Positions 13,701 through 25,565 of a stretch of DNA of 64,000 nucleotides are shown in pieces. The first letter of the stretch is position 1, and every line of letters starts with the position of its first letter. The translations under genes and the position numbers were made by a program. The DNA is from Porphyra umbilicalis (taxonomy: Eukaryota > Rhodophyta > Bangiophyceae > Bangiales > Bangiaceae), in contig KV919078.1 in assembly GCA_002049455.2 (NCBI GenBank), positions 23,534 to 87,533 of the forward strand. The letters run 5' to 3'. Under the pieces are notes generated by a model, which did not search any database, was not told the DNA's origin, and saw only the letters and a list, made by a program, of their open reading frames with translations.

Positions 13701-16700
13701 CGGCCCTCCTCCCCACCTCCCCCGCCGCGTCCGCTCCGGCCGCCGCCGCTTTTGTGGCCGCCCCGAAGTCGTAGTCTGTGTACGCCGCGCGGACGGCCTG
13801 CTGGGTGGCGTCTGAGGGGGGGGGGGGGGGAGTGGGGAAAGTCGAAGTGCCCGCGTCGGCCTGTGAAGGGGGTGGGAAAGGGGACGGGGCGTCGACCGGG
13901 GGGTGGGGAATCGGCCGACGCCGCCGTCGCTGCGACGTAGTGGGGTGGGGTCTGCGTGGCTACTTTTCGGCCCCGCGTAGCCGGTTGGGGGGGGCGGCTG
14001 GTGGTGCCGCACCGCCATCGCCGCTGACGCTGGAGTTTGCCGACTCCCTGACGCCTCCGTCGCGGTAGCCGGAGCTCGACGCAGACAGCGGCGGCGGCGG
14101 CGGGGGCCCTGCGGTGGTCTTCCGCCCAGCTCCCCCGCCGTTGCCACCGCGGCGGTTGCCGCCGCCACCACCGCCGGCTTCAGGGAGGCGACCATCGGGG
14201 GGGGCGCCGGCACGCCGGGGAGTCCGGCGTCGGTGTCAGCCGGCGGGTGGTCCATGCCGCGGGCGACACCCGTTGTGCGGGACGGGGCCGCCGCGGCGGT
14301 GGCGTCTCCGTCGGTGGTGGCCCTGACGGTTGTGGCGTCGCCGGCGCCCCTCGCGCGTGAGTGCTGCTGTTTGTGAGGGGGGTGTCTGTGCCCCCGTTGA
14401 CGGGGCTGGCCGTGGCGGCGGTGGCGGCAGAGGCGGGGGGGGGCGGGGAAGCGGACGCCGTGGCGGCCGAGTGGCTTGCGGCGGCAGTGTTGCTCGGCGT
14501 GAGCCACACGATTGAGTAGGTGGGCGGGCTGCTGGTGGTGGGGTTTGTCTGGGCGGTATAGGAGCTGACTAGGATGCCGGCTTGGGGAAGCACGTTATCG
14601 GGGAGCCGTTGCCCTGCAAATAGTAGGCTGTGGGGGGACCCGACGTGAGAATAGTGGGGAGCCAGCTGGGGGGCGGGGGGGGGAGGTACCAGGGAGCCGC
14701 AGCCGTGTTCCTATGTCCGAGAGAAAAAGAAGCGGGGTGCTTTCGACTCCTCCTCGGACCAGCGCGCGGCGAGGAGCCGAGGGTGGGCAGCAAGTGAGCG
14801 TGGGAGGGGGGGGGAGCCCCGACTCGTCTTGTCCGACGGGGGGTCCGATTCCGCAGAGGCTCTTATATTCCCGCCATGGCCCGATATTTTGGCGCCACAG
14901 GGGCGTCAACGCGCACAAACGAGGGGGTGAAAGTGTGGGCGAGTGCACATTGTGTGGCAAAAAAGAAAGAGTTACTGTTCACCCCCTCCAGAGGCACCAG
15001 GAGTTCGGGTTCGTCGGATTTGATCGGATCCGAATGTCCTGCCGAGGCTCCGAAAATCCGATGCCGTCGGTATATCTCATTCATATCAACCCTGTCCTTG
15101 CGTCCCGTCGGATCCGCGTCGGACCGTAAAACAGTGGTGGAATCGCCGATCGGTCCGACGGGTAGCACCCCATTGTCCGACGCTACATTTGTGGCACATG
15201 AACGTCACGCAGAGAAACGACACAGGCGGCCTGCCTTCTTCATCCAACTTGTGCATATCATCCCCCCCACATCTCTGCCATCTCTCCCCTGCCTGCCTCT
15301 CCGTTCCCCGCATACTGCCCCTCTTCCCGCGCTCCCCCCCCTATGTCATCATGGCAATCAAGCAAAGCGCCCCTCCTTCCCTGCGTCGGCGTCGCCGCGG
15401 CGTCCGCCGCCCGGCGCTTTGGTGGCTGCCGGCGGCGGATTTTCCGCACCGCGCCGCTGCGGCGGACGGGGCAGCACGCTTTCCCCTTCCTCCCCGCCGC
15501 CGCCGCCGCCGCCACCGCCGCCACCGCCGCCACCGCTGCCACCGCCGCCACCTTCGTCTGCGCGTCGGCCGCCCTCCCCGTGCCGGCCCTCCTCCCCACC
15601 TCCCCCGCCGCGTCCGCTCCGGCCGCCGCCGCTTTTGTGGCCGCCCCGAAGTCGTAGTCTGTGTACGCCGCGCGGACGGCCTGCTGGGTGGCGTCTGAGG
15701 GGGGGGGGGGGGGAGTGGGGAAAGTCGAAGTGCCCGCGTCGGCCTGTGAAGGGGGTGGGAAAGGGGACGGGGCGTCGACCGGGGGGTGGGGAATCGGCCG
15801 ACGCCGCCGTCGCTGCGACGTAGTGGGGTGGGGTCTGCGTGGCTACTTTTCGGCCCCGCGTAGCCGGTTGGGGGGGGCGGCTGGTGGTGCCGCACCGCCA
15901 TCGCCGCTGACGCTGGAGTTTGCCGACTCCCTGACGCCTCCGTCGCGGTAGCCGGAGCTCGACGCAGACAGCGGCGGCGGCGGCGGGGGCCCTGCGGTGG
16001 TCTTCCGCCCAGCTCCCCCGCCGTTGCCACCGCGGCGGTTGCCGCCGCCACCACCGCCGGCTTCAGGGAGGCGACCATCGGGGGGGGCGCCGGCACGCCG
16101 GGGAGTCCGGCGTCGGTGTCAGCCGGCGGGTGGTCCATGCCGCGGGCGACACCCGTTGTGCGGGACGGGGCCGCCGCGGCGGTGGCGTCTCCGTCGGTGG
16201 TGGCCCTGACGGTTGTGGCGTCGCCGGCGCCCCTCGCGCGTGAGTGCTGCTGTTTGTGAGGGGGGTGTCTGTGCCCCCGTTGACGGGGCTGGCCGTGGCG
16301 GCGGTGGCGGCAGAGGCGGGGGGGGGCGGGGAAGCGGACGCCGTGGCGGCCGAGTGGCTTGCGGCGGCAGTGTTGCTCGGCGTGAGCCACACGATTGAGT
16401 AGGTGGGCGGGCTGCTGGTGGTGGGGTTTGTCTGGGCGGTATAGGAGCTGACTAGGATGCCGGCTTGGGGAAGCACGTTATCGGGGAGCCGTTGCCCTGC
16501 AAATAGTAGGCTGTGGGGGGGACCCGACGTGAGAATAGTGGGGAGCCAGCTGGGGGGCGGGGGGGGAGGTACCAGGGAGCCGCAGCCGTGTTCCTATGTC
16601 CGAGAGAAAAAGAAGCGGGGTGCTTTCGACTCCTCCTCGGACCAGCGCGCGGCGAGGAGCCGAGGGTGGGCAGCAAGTGAGCGTGGGAGGGGGGGGGAGC

Positions 16701-19700
16701 CCCGACTCGTCTTGTCCGACGGGGGGTCCGATTCCGCAGAGGCTCTTATATTCCCGCCATGGCCCGATATTTTGGCGCCACAGGGGCGTCAACGCGCACA
16801 AACGAGGGGGTGAAAGTGTGGGCGAGTGCACATTGTGTGGCAAAAAAGAAAGAGTTACTGTTCACCCCCTCCAGAGGCACCAGGAGTTCGGGTTCGTCGG
16901 ATTTGATCGGATCCGAATGTCCTGCCGAGGCTCCGAAAATCCGATGCCGTCGGTATATCTCATTCATATCAACCCTGTCCTTGCGTCCCGTCGGATCCGC
17001 GTCGGACCGTAAAACAGTGGTGGAATCGCCGATCGGTCCGACGGGTAGCACCCCATTGTCCGACGCTACATTTGTGGCACATGAACGTCACGCAGAGAAA
17101 CGACACAGGCGGCCTGCCTTCTTCATCCAACTTGTGCATATCATCCCCCCCACATCTCTGCCATCTCTCCCCTGCCTGCCTCTCCGTTCCCCGCATACTG
17201 CCCCTCTTCCCGCGCTCCCCCCCCTATGTCATCATGGCAATCAAGCAAAGCGCCCCTCCTTCCCTGCGTCGGCGTCGCCGCGGCGTCCGCCGCCCGGCGC
17301 TTTGGTGGCTGCCGGCGGCGGATTTTCCGCACCGCGCCGCTGCGGCGGACGGGGCAGCACGCTTTCCCCTTCCTCCCCGCCGCCGCCGCCGCCGCCACCG
17401 CCGCCACCGCCGCCACCGCTGCCACCGCCGCCACCTTCGTCTGCGCGTCGGCCGCCCTCCCCGTGCCGGCCCTCCTCCCCACCTCCCCCGCCGCGTCCGC
17501 TCCGGCCGCCGCCGCTTTTGTGGCCGCCCCGAAGTCGTAGTCTGTGTACGCCGCGCGGACGGCCTGCTGGGTGGCGTCTGAGGGGGGGGGGGGGGGGAGT
17601 GGGGAAAGTCGAAGTGCCCGCGTCGGCCTGTGAAGGGGGTGGGAAAGGGGACGGGGCGTCGACCGGGGGGTGGGGAATCGGCCGACGCCGCCGTCGCTGC
17701 GACGTAGTGGGGTGGGGTCTGCGTGGCTACTTTTCGGCCCCGCGTAGCCGGTTGGGGGGGGCGGCTGGTGGTGCCGCACCGCCATCGCCGCTGACGCTGG
17801 AGTTTGCCGACTCCCTGACGCCTCCGTCGCGGTAGCCGGAGCTCGACGCAGACAGCGGCGGCGGCGGCGGGGGCCCTGCGGTGGTCTTCCGCCCAGCTCC
17901 CCCGCCGTTGCCACCGCGGCGGTTGCCGCCGCCACCACCGCCGGCTTCAGGGAGGCGACCATCGGGGGGGGCGCCGGCACGCCGGGGAGTCCGGCGTCGG
18001 TGTCAGCCGGCGGGTGGTCCATGCCGCGGGCGACACCCGTTGTGCGGGACGGGGCCGCCGCGGCGGTGGCGTCTCCGTCGGTGGTGGCCCTGACGGTTGT
18101 GGCGTCGCCGGCGCCCCTCGCGCGTGAGTGCTGCTGTTTGTGAGGGGGGTGTCTGTGCCCCCGTTGACGGGGCTGGCCGTGGCGGCGGTGGCGGCAGAGG
18201 CGGGGGGGGGCGGGGAAGCGGACGCCGTGGCGGCCGAGTGGCTTGCGGCGGCAGTGTTGCTCGGCGTGAGCCACACGATTGAGTAGGTGGGCGGGCTGCT
18301 GGTGGTGGGGTTTGTCTGGGCGGTATAGGAGCTGACTAGGATGCCGGCTTGGGGAAGCACGTTATCGGGGAGCCGTTGCCCTGCAAATAGTAGGCTGTGG
18401 GGGGGACCCGACGTGAGAATAGTGGGGAGCCAGCTGGGGGGCGGGGGGGGGAGGTACCAGGGAGCCGCAGCCGTGTTCCTATGTCCGAGAGAAAAAGAAG
18501 CGGGGTGCTTTCGACTCCTCCTCGGACCAGCGCGCGGCGAGGAGCCGAGGGTGGGCAGCAAGTGAGCGTGGGAGGGGGGGGGAGCCCCGACTCGTCTTGT
18601 CCGACGGGGGGTCCGATTCCGCAGAGGCTCTTATATTCCCGCCATGGCCCGATATTTTGGCGCCACAGGGGCGTCAACGCGCACAAACGAGGGGGTGAAA
18701 GTGTGGGCGAGTGCACATTGTGTGGCAAAAAAGAAAGAGTTACTGTTCACCCCCTCCAGAGGCACCAGGAGTTCGGGTTCGTCGGATTTGATCGGATCCG
18801 AATGTCCTGCCGAGGCTCCGAAAATCCGATGCCGTCGGTATATCTCATTCATATCAACCCTGTCCTTGCGTCCCGTCGGATCCGCGTCGGACCGTAAAAC
18901 AGTGGTGGAATCGCCGATCGGTCCGACGGGTAGCACCCCATTGTCCGACGCTACATTTGTGGCACATGAACGTCACGCAGAGAAACGACACAGGCGGCCT
19001 GCCTTCTTCATCCAACTTGTGCATATCATCCCCCCCACATCTCTGCCATCTCTCCCCTGCCTGCCTCTCCGTTCCCCGCATACTGCCCCTCTTCCCGCGC
19101 TCCCCCCCCTATGTCATCATGGCAATCAAGCAAAGCGCCCCTCCTTCCCTGCGTCGGCGTCGCCGCGGCGTCCGCCGCCCGGCGCTTTGGTGGCTGCCGG
19201 CGGCGGATTTTCCGCACCGCGCCGCTGCGGCGGACGGGGCAGCACGCTTTCCCCTTCCTCCCCGCCGCCGCCGCCGCCGCCACCGCCGCCACCGCCGCCA
19301 CCGCTGCCACCGCCGCCACCTTCGTCTGCGCGTCGGCCGCCCTCCCCGTGCCGGCCCTCCTCCCCACCTCCCCCGCCGCGTCCGCTCCGGCCGCCGCCGC
19401 TTTTGTGGCCGCCCCGAAGTCGTAGTCTGTGTACGCCGCGCGGACGGCCTGCTGGGTGGCGTCTGAGGGGGGGGGGGGGGGAGTGGGGAAAGTCGAAGTG
19501 CCCGCGTCGGCCTGTGAAGGGGGTGGGAAAGGGGACGGGGCGTCGACCGGGGGGTGGGGAATCGGCCGACGCCGCCGTCGCTGCGACGTAGTGGGGTGGG
19601 GTCTGCGTGGCTACTTTCGGCCCCGCGTAGCCGGTTGGGGGGGGCGGCTGGTGGTGCCGCACCGCCATCGCCGCTGACGCTGGAGTTTGCCGACTCCCTG

Positions 19701-20719
19701 ACGCCTCCGTCGCGGTAGCCGGAGCTCGACGCAGACAGCGGCGGCGGCGGCGGGGGCCCTGCGGTGGTCTTCCGCCCAGCTCCCCCGCCGTTGCCACCGC
19801 GGCGGTTGCCGCCGCCACCACCGCCGGCTTCAGGGAGGCGACCATCGGGGGGGCGCCGGCACGCCGGGGAGTCCGGCGTCGGTGTCAGCCGGCGGGTGGT
19901 CCATGCCGCGGGCGACACCCGTTGTGCGGGACGGGGCCGCCGCGGCGGTGGCGTCTCCGTCGGTGGTGGCCCTGACGGTTGTGGCGTCGCCGGCGCCCCT
20001 CGCGCGTGAGTGCTGCTGTTTGTGAGGGGGGTGTCTGTGCCCCCGTTGACGGGGCTGGCCGTGGCGGCGGTGGCGGCAGAGGCGGGGGGGCGGGGAAGCG
20101 GACGCCGTGGCGGCCGAGTGGCTTGCGGCGGCAGTGTTGCTCGGCGTGAGCCACACGATTGAGTAGGTGGGCGGGCTGCTGGTGGTGGGGTTTGTCTGGG
20201 CGGTATAGGAGCTGACTAGGATGCCGGCTTGGGGAAGCACGTTATCGGGGAGCCGTTGCCCTGCAAATAGTAGGCTGTGGGGGGGACCCGACGTGAGAAT
20301 AGTGGGGAGCCAGCTGGGGGCGGGGGGGGAGGTACCAGGGAGCCGCAGCCGTGTTCCTATGTCCGAGAGAAAAAGAAGCGGGGTGCTTTCGACTCCTCCT
20401 CGGACCAGCGCGCGGCGAGGAGCCGAGGGTGGGCAGCAAGTGAGCGTGGGAGGGGGGGGGAGCCCCGACTCGTCTTGTCCGACGGGGGGTCCGATTCCGC
20501 AGAGGCTCTTATATTCCCGCCATGGCCCGATATTTTGGCGCCACAGGGGCGTCAACGCGCACAAACGAGGGGGTGAAAGTGTGGGCGAGTGCACATTGTG
20601 TGGCAAAAAAGAAAGAGTTACTGTTCACCCCCCTCCAGAGGCACCAGGAGTTCGGGTTCGTCGGATTTGATCGGATCCGAATGTCCTGCCGAGGCTCCGA
20701 AAATCCGATGCCGTCGGTA

Positions 20720-21226
20720 TATCTTGTGTTCACGCGCAAACGCGCAATTCTTGTAAAAAGCTCCGTAACAATCTTGCGGACCGGCCTGCATGTAGCCGTA
20801 AACGGCGATTTCGCCCACAACAATTTGCGCAGCGGAAGAGCGTGTTGTCCGGTTTGTCAACTTTATACCATCCGAACCGTCTCGAGGCGCTGAGCACGGC
20901 CATAGCCTTCCCTCAGCCCGGTCGCCGCTTCCCTGCACGTCGCAAATACTTGCGACGTCAGCATCTTACGGAGGAGGCCTAGCTGTAGAACGACCATGTC
21001 GCTTACGCCATAGGCATTGACAATCTCCCAGCAGTCAGCAGCCTGTGCAGCTGGCTACAGTACCAGCTTGTGGGTCACCCTGTAAAATGTAAGCCACCAA
21101 CTCTTGCGGCCTGTCCCGCAGTTCTTCCACAGTTCTTCCACAAATTGATGCCCTTGCGGAGGGCCTTTCGGAGGGGGTTTCGGAGCTTTTTACAAGAAAA
21201 ACGCGTTTGCGCGTCAACACACGATA
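20720..21226. mobile_element. Non-autonomous element with ~46 bp terminal inverted repeats
   Basis: The left end 20720-20765 (starts TATCTTGTGTTCACGCGCAA, ends CTTGTAAAAAGCTCCG) and the reverse complement of the right end 21181-21226 match at about 41 of 46 positions. The ~415 bp interior shows no convincing reading frame and has a lower GC content than its surroundings. Size, inverted termini and lack of coding suggest a MITE-like DNA transposon derivative. The last array monomer ends exactly where the left terminus begins (shared bases GTATATCT). The sequence beyond the right end is not array, so this is not a simple insertion into a monomer. TA could be a target duplication if the element is taken as beginning TCTTGTG, but this is not certain. 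Confidence 0.65.
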
Positions 21227-21360
21227 AGCGCCACTGCGCTGCGGGGGGCGCCTCTGCCGGCCGCGCGGGCGCGTGCCGACGGTGCGCAGGTGGCCAGCAC
21301 TTCCTCGCCCCGCCCCGCCCGCCGCCCGCCCCGCCCGCCGCCCGCCCCGCGACGCCCCGC

Positions 21361-21391
<31 letters not shown>

Positions 21392-21658
21392 CGGCGCGGC
21401 CCGCCGCGGGCGCCGGGCTGCCCGAGCGATGCGGACCTACCCCGCCGGCCACACCCACCCCCCGCCGACGCGCGGTCGGCCGTGACCGGCGCCCGCTGTG
21501 CGGGGCGACACCCCCGTGTTCCGCGGCCGCCCGTCGCGCCCGCGCCGGCGGGCCCCGACCCCGTCTTGCCGCCGCCGCCGCCGGCGTGCGGGCCCGTTGG
21601 AATTTACGGCCAGCTTCTTCTCCTCTCTCTCTTCCCCCCCCCCCCCCCCCCCCCCACC
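21227..21658 (+). other. 5' region of the NYN gene; poly-C leader
   Basis: Very GC-rich (CG, CCG runs) with no supported gene. It ends in CTCTCTCTTCC, about 23 C residues (21633-21655) and ACC directly before the ATG at 21659. A pyrimidine or C-run leader abutting the start codon recurs at other genes in this window. Confidence 0.5.
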
Positions 21659-22430
21659 ATGGGCGGCGCGGCGGCAGTCTATTGGGATTTTGAAAACATC
21701 CACCTGTCCCTCCTCCACCTCCCCGGCGGGCCGTGTGCCCCCCCCCCCCCGGCGGCGGCGGCGCCAAGCCGACGACCGCCGAAAAGCGCGCCGCCGCCGC
21801 CCGCGAGCGCCCCGTCAATGTCGACGCGGTGATGGCGCTGCTCGCCGCCCGCGTCGGCCGCGTGGACGTGAATGTGGCGTATGCCAACTGGGCGGCGACG
21901 CCGCCCGCCTACGCGGCGGCCCTCCACCGCCACGCCGTGGAGCTCGTGCAGCTCTACCCGCGGGGGGCGCACGCCAAGAATGGGGCCGACATCCGCCTCG
22001 CCCTCGACGCGGTGGAGGACACCCGCCGGCACCCGCACGTGGGGACGGTCGTCATTGTGGGGGGGGACAGCGACTACATTGCCGTCGCGCAGGCGGCGCG
22101 GCGCGCGGGCAAGACCGTCGTGGGCGTCGGCGTGCGCGCAACGACCAACCGGTATTGGGCGGCGGCGTGCCACCAGTTTTACTATTATGAGGAGGTGGTG
22201 GTGCCGCCGGTGGTGGCGCCGCCGGTGGTGGCGCCGCCGGTGGTGGCGCCGCCGGTGGTGGCACCGCCGGTGGTGGCGTCGCCCACGGCGGCGTCGCCCA
22301 CAGCGGCGTCGCCCGAGGCCGCCAAGGAGGAGGCAAAGGCGGCCGCGCGGCCGCCGCTCGACAGCCCCGACGGCGCCGACGGCAGCGCCGACGGCGGTGA
22401 TGCGCCAGCGGCGGTGGCCGACGCGGCGGC

Positions 22431-22493
<63 letters not shown>

Positions 22494-22973
22494 CGCCCCC
22501 TCCTCCCCGCCGGCGGCGTGGCCAAACCCAAACGCGCGCCCAAGGCGCCCCCCCCCTCCCTGGGGGATCCCCCCCCCCCCCTCCCCCTCCCCCCCCTCCC
22601 GCTTCCGCAACCTCCCCGGCCGGGAGCGCCTCCGCGCGCTCCTCGTCCGCTCCATCCGCACCGAGATGGGGGTTTGCCGCCAACCCTACGCCCACAAGTC
22701 GTCGATCAAGCCGCGGATGGCGCGGCTGGACGACGGTGCGGACCCCGTGTTTGGGCGCGACTCCCCCGCCTACACGGCCTTTGCGGCGTGGCTGGCCGAG
22801 GCGGCGGCGGACCTCGTCGTGACGACCAAGAGCGGCACGGGGCACCCGCAGCTGCGGCTGGCGCCGGGCGCGGCGGCGGCGGTGGGGTTGGCCGACGAGG
22901 GGGGGGGGGGGGAGGGGGGGGCTGCCAATGGGGGGGGGGGGGCGCAGAGGTCACCCCGCCGCCACTGGGGGGG

Positions 22974-23011
<38 letters not shown>

Positions 23012-24222
23012 CGGAGGCGGGGTGCCAGCGGCCGCGCCGGCCAATGGCGGCGCGTTGGTGGCGGCCGACGAGGCTGGTGTGGATGGGGGGGCGGCGGGCG
23101 CCAACGGCGGGGTGGCCGCAGTGGCCGAGGCGCCCACCGACGCCGCTGCGGCGGAGCGGGGCGGTGGGGTGGCCACCGTCGCGCCGGCGGCGTGGGCGGG
23201 CGGCGGCGTCGTGGTCGCAGGTGCGCCGGCTAGCAATGGCCACGCGGCGGCAGTTCCAGACGGTTCCCCCGCCGGCGTCGACGACGACGTTGTGGCGGGT
23301 GGCGCGCCCGCCGCCAGCCGTGACGCGGGCGCCGCGCCGCCTGCTGACCCCGCCGCCAGTGGTGGCGCCGCGCCCGCACCGGGGTGTGCGGCGGCGGCCG
23401 CCGCCCCCGGCGCAAGCGCCGCCGCCCCAGCCGACGCGCCCGCCGTCGACGCGGTGCTCGGATCGCCTGTGGGTGCCGCCGCCGGCGCGCTGCTCGGCGC
23501 GCCGGCGCCGCAGACCGCGGTGGTGGAGCAGGCCCCGCTCGCCCCCCGCCCGAGCCACTATGTTCCACCCCGTCGGCGGCGGGGGTGGGGGACGGCGGCC
23601 CGCCCGCCACGGCCGCCGCGGCGAGCGACACGCTACCGTCGACGAGCGGCCACTCCCTTGGCGCCGTCGCGGTGGTGGCGGGCGCCGACGCGGCCGACGC
23701 GGCGGCGGACCGCAGCGTGGACGGCGTGGTGCGGCCAGCACTACCCGCCGTCGCCGCCATGGGCGGGACGGGCGGGGCGCTCGCGTCGGGGGGCTCGGCA
23801 GACCAGGGGACTCCCGCCCCCCCGACGAGCCCCTGTTGGGTGCGTCTGGGTTGCCCACCGCCGACGTGTCGGCGCCCGACGGGCGCCGGGGCGTGGCGGA
23901 CGCGGCACCCGGTGCGGCGGACCCCCCCTGCAGGCCCAATGATGCCGACGCGGCCGCCAAGGATGCCGACGATGATGGCGGCGCGGACGTGGCCGGCCCC
24001 CCGTGGGCGGAAGACGCGTGGTCGGCGGGGTGGTCTTTTCCCGACGAGCCGCCGGCGCCGATTTCGGCGGCGTGGCTCGACGGGGACGAGGACGATGCGG
24101 GCGGCGGCGCCGGCGACGGGGGGGGCGGGGAGGGGGGGTGGGGGGGGAGGGGGGGGGGGCGGCGACGGCGGGTGGCCGCCCGCGTGCCGGCGCCCGTGAC
24201 AGCGTCGGGCCGGGGGGGTGAG
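21659..24222 (+). CDS. NYN/LabA-type PIN-fold RNase-like protein with OST-HTH domain and long low-complexity tail
   Basis: Predicted RNA-binding or RNA-cleaving protein. The start is the ATG in ACCATGG. The NYN domain runs from VYWDFENIHLSLLH (near residue 6), through VDVNVAYANWA, KNGADIRLALDAVED and VVIVGGDSDYIAVAQ to CHQFYYYEE. The acidic residues in WDFEN, NGAD and GGDSD are the expected PIN/NYN metal ligands. After a PPVVA repeat and a poly-Ala tract comes RERLRALLVRSIRTE ... KSSIKPRMARLDDG ... YTAFAAWLAE, which resembles the OST-HTH (LOTUS) winged helix that accompanies NYN domains in bacterial and eukaryotic relatives. The remaining ~450 codons are Ala/Gly/Pro/Asp-rich. Frame changes are needed at the C run near 21731-21746 and again at G/C runs near 22900-23580 and beyond, so the exact C terminus (about 24222) is uncertain. 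The NYN call is firm; the RNA target is unknown. Confidence 0.8.
22197..22285 (+). repeat. 15-bp minisatellite coding for PPVVA repeats
   Basis: About five units of GTGGTGGCGCCGCCG follow the NYN domain in frame and give a Pro-Val-Ala hinge. A (GCG)n tract at about 22425-22492, coding for poly-alanine, lies shortly after. Confidence 0.85.
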
Positions 24223-25565
24223 TGGGGGCGCCTGCGGCGCGCCGCCGAGCGGCGGCGCGCCGGCCATCCCCCCCCCGCCGTCGGCTGGCGCTGCGGCACG
24301 CGCCGCGTGAGCGGACGCCACGTGCGACCCGGTCGTCGCGCGCCTGCGCTCGGAGCTCGGCCGGGACGGGGCGCCGCGCCGGGCCGCCGATGTTTGCCTG
24401 TGCTTGGGGTGCCGTGGACGACGCGGCTGGGCCAACGCCACCGACCACGGCGGTATCGCGGGAGCCCCTCGTGGGCGCCCAGACTACAAAGTCAGTGATA
24501 CTAGTTGTGTCTGATAAAGCCCACGTCTACAAGCGCACGACTGCTGGACGTCGTGTACGCGTGGCCATTGTGTGGGCCTGTGTGGGCCTGTACAGGCCCC
24601 CACACAGCTGTGTGGGCTTTTTGTGGCCCTGTGTGGCCCTGCGCACGGGTGCGGCCACCCGTGCAGGCCGCAGGCGGTCCACGGGCCGTGGATCGCGCCC
24701 ACTCCAGGTGGTGGCTCTCTCGGCTTGCAAACCAAACACCGTCCCCAAAATTCCCAAGTTGAATGAAAAGTGTAGGCTCCCGCGTCCTGTGGGTGGGCCC
24801 CCCGTCGGACCGACCGGCGGCGGGATTTTCGCACCCAATCGCAAGTGTGTGGAGGGCGCGCACCCCCAGAGTACTTGACCGTCGTTCCCACTTTATAAAT
24901 TTTCAAGGGCGATCCCGAGGGCCCCCCCGCCTGCCTGCCGCCCCCGCCCCCCGCGCGCCTGTCAGTCAGTGTACGCACCGCCCCGCATCGCCCGCCCGCC
25001 CCGCCGGCGGCGCTGCCGCGCGCGCGGGCGCGCGCGCCCGCCGCGCCCCCGGGGTCTGCGTCGGCCACGCCACCACCCCCCCCCCACTCTGCCCATGACG
25101 CCCGGTGGTGCCCCGGTGCGCCGCGGGGGGCCCCCCGCCCGCCGCCCGCCGCCGCCGCCCGCCCGCGCGCCCTGTCGGTCGCGCCGCCGCGCGCCCGCGC
25201 GCGTGCCGCGCGGCCGCCGCGCCCCCCGTGGCCGTCGGCGGCGGGCGGGCGGCGGCGGCGGCGGCGGGTGCGCGCCGCGCCCGCCCCGGCGGGTCGGCTG
25301 TGGGGGCGCCCGCCCGCTCCGCGGCGCCGCCGCCCCGCCGCGACGGCGTCGCCGCGGGCGGCGGGTGCGCCCGCCGGTCGCCGACGGCGGGGGCGGTCGA
25401 CGGGGCGCGCCGCGCCGTCCCCGTCGTCGGCAGCCCCCCCGGCGCCGGCGCCGGCGCCGGCGCGGGTGGGCGACGCGGTCCCCCGCGGCGGGTGGCGCCC
25501 CCCCCCCCCCCCCCCCCCCGTCGCCCGTGCTCGCCGCCCCCCGCGGCGGCAGCGCCGCGGGCGCC
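24223..25565. other. Intergenic/5' region with two palindromes and a TATA-like box
   Basis: No supported gene. GTGTGGGCCTG repeats and a palindrome GTGTGGGCCTGTACAGGCCC (continuing CCACAC) occupy about 24565-24606, followed by TGTGGCCC repeats. A second hairpin pairs GCACGGGT (24643-24650) with ACCCGTGC (24657-24664). TTTATAAAT at 24892-24900 is a candidate TATA element for the transporter, but it is far (about 670 bp) from its ATG. The stretch from 24960 on is extreme-GC sequence with spurious long open frames. Confidence 0.45.

Larger units (their letters stand above)
1..20721. repeat. Tandem array of eleven ~1.88 kb monomers (satellite)
   Basis: Eleven complete head-to-tail monomers can be phased on the word TCTCATTCATATC: 1-1883, 1884-3763, 3764-5646, 5647-7532, 7533-9418, 9419-11303, 11304-13190, 13191-15074, 15075-16957, 16958-18842 and 18843-20721. 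The array is cut by the left window edge. Copies differ mostly in G or C run length (1879-1887 bp), with few substitutions. One substitution splits the array: GGCACGAGG in monomers 1-4 (e.g. 1801-1809) and GGCACCAGG in monomers 5-11 (e.g. 9336-9344). Private changes include G>T/A-type changes near 5052 (monomer 3) and 11213 (monomer 6), one-base deletions near 8600 and 19613, and an extra A near 13078. GC-rich frames stay open on both strands, but none looks like a conserved protein except the transporter relic described separately. Near identity implies recent amplification or homogenisation. Confidence 0.98.

Noticed and set aside
1-20721. Open frames of 100-377 codons on both strands in every monomer as protein genes
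   Set aside because: They arise from extreme GC content and from CCG/GCC triplet runs, change frame between copies with G/C run length, and translate to Arg/Pro/Ala strings. Only the transporter relic has meaning.
1-20721. CRISPR array or rDNA array
   Set aside because: Unit length is 1.88 kb, no short direct repeats with variable spacers, and no rRNA-like sequence in the monomer.
21733-24498. 921-codon frame taken whole as the NYN protein
   Set aside because: It lacks the first part of the NYN domain, which is in another frame before a C run, and after about 22900 it turns Arg-rich while neighbouring frames look better.
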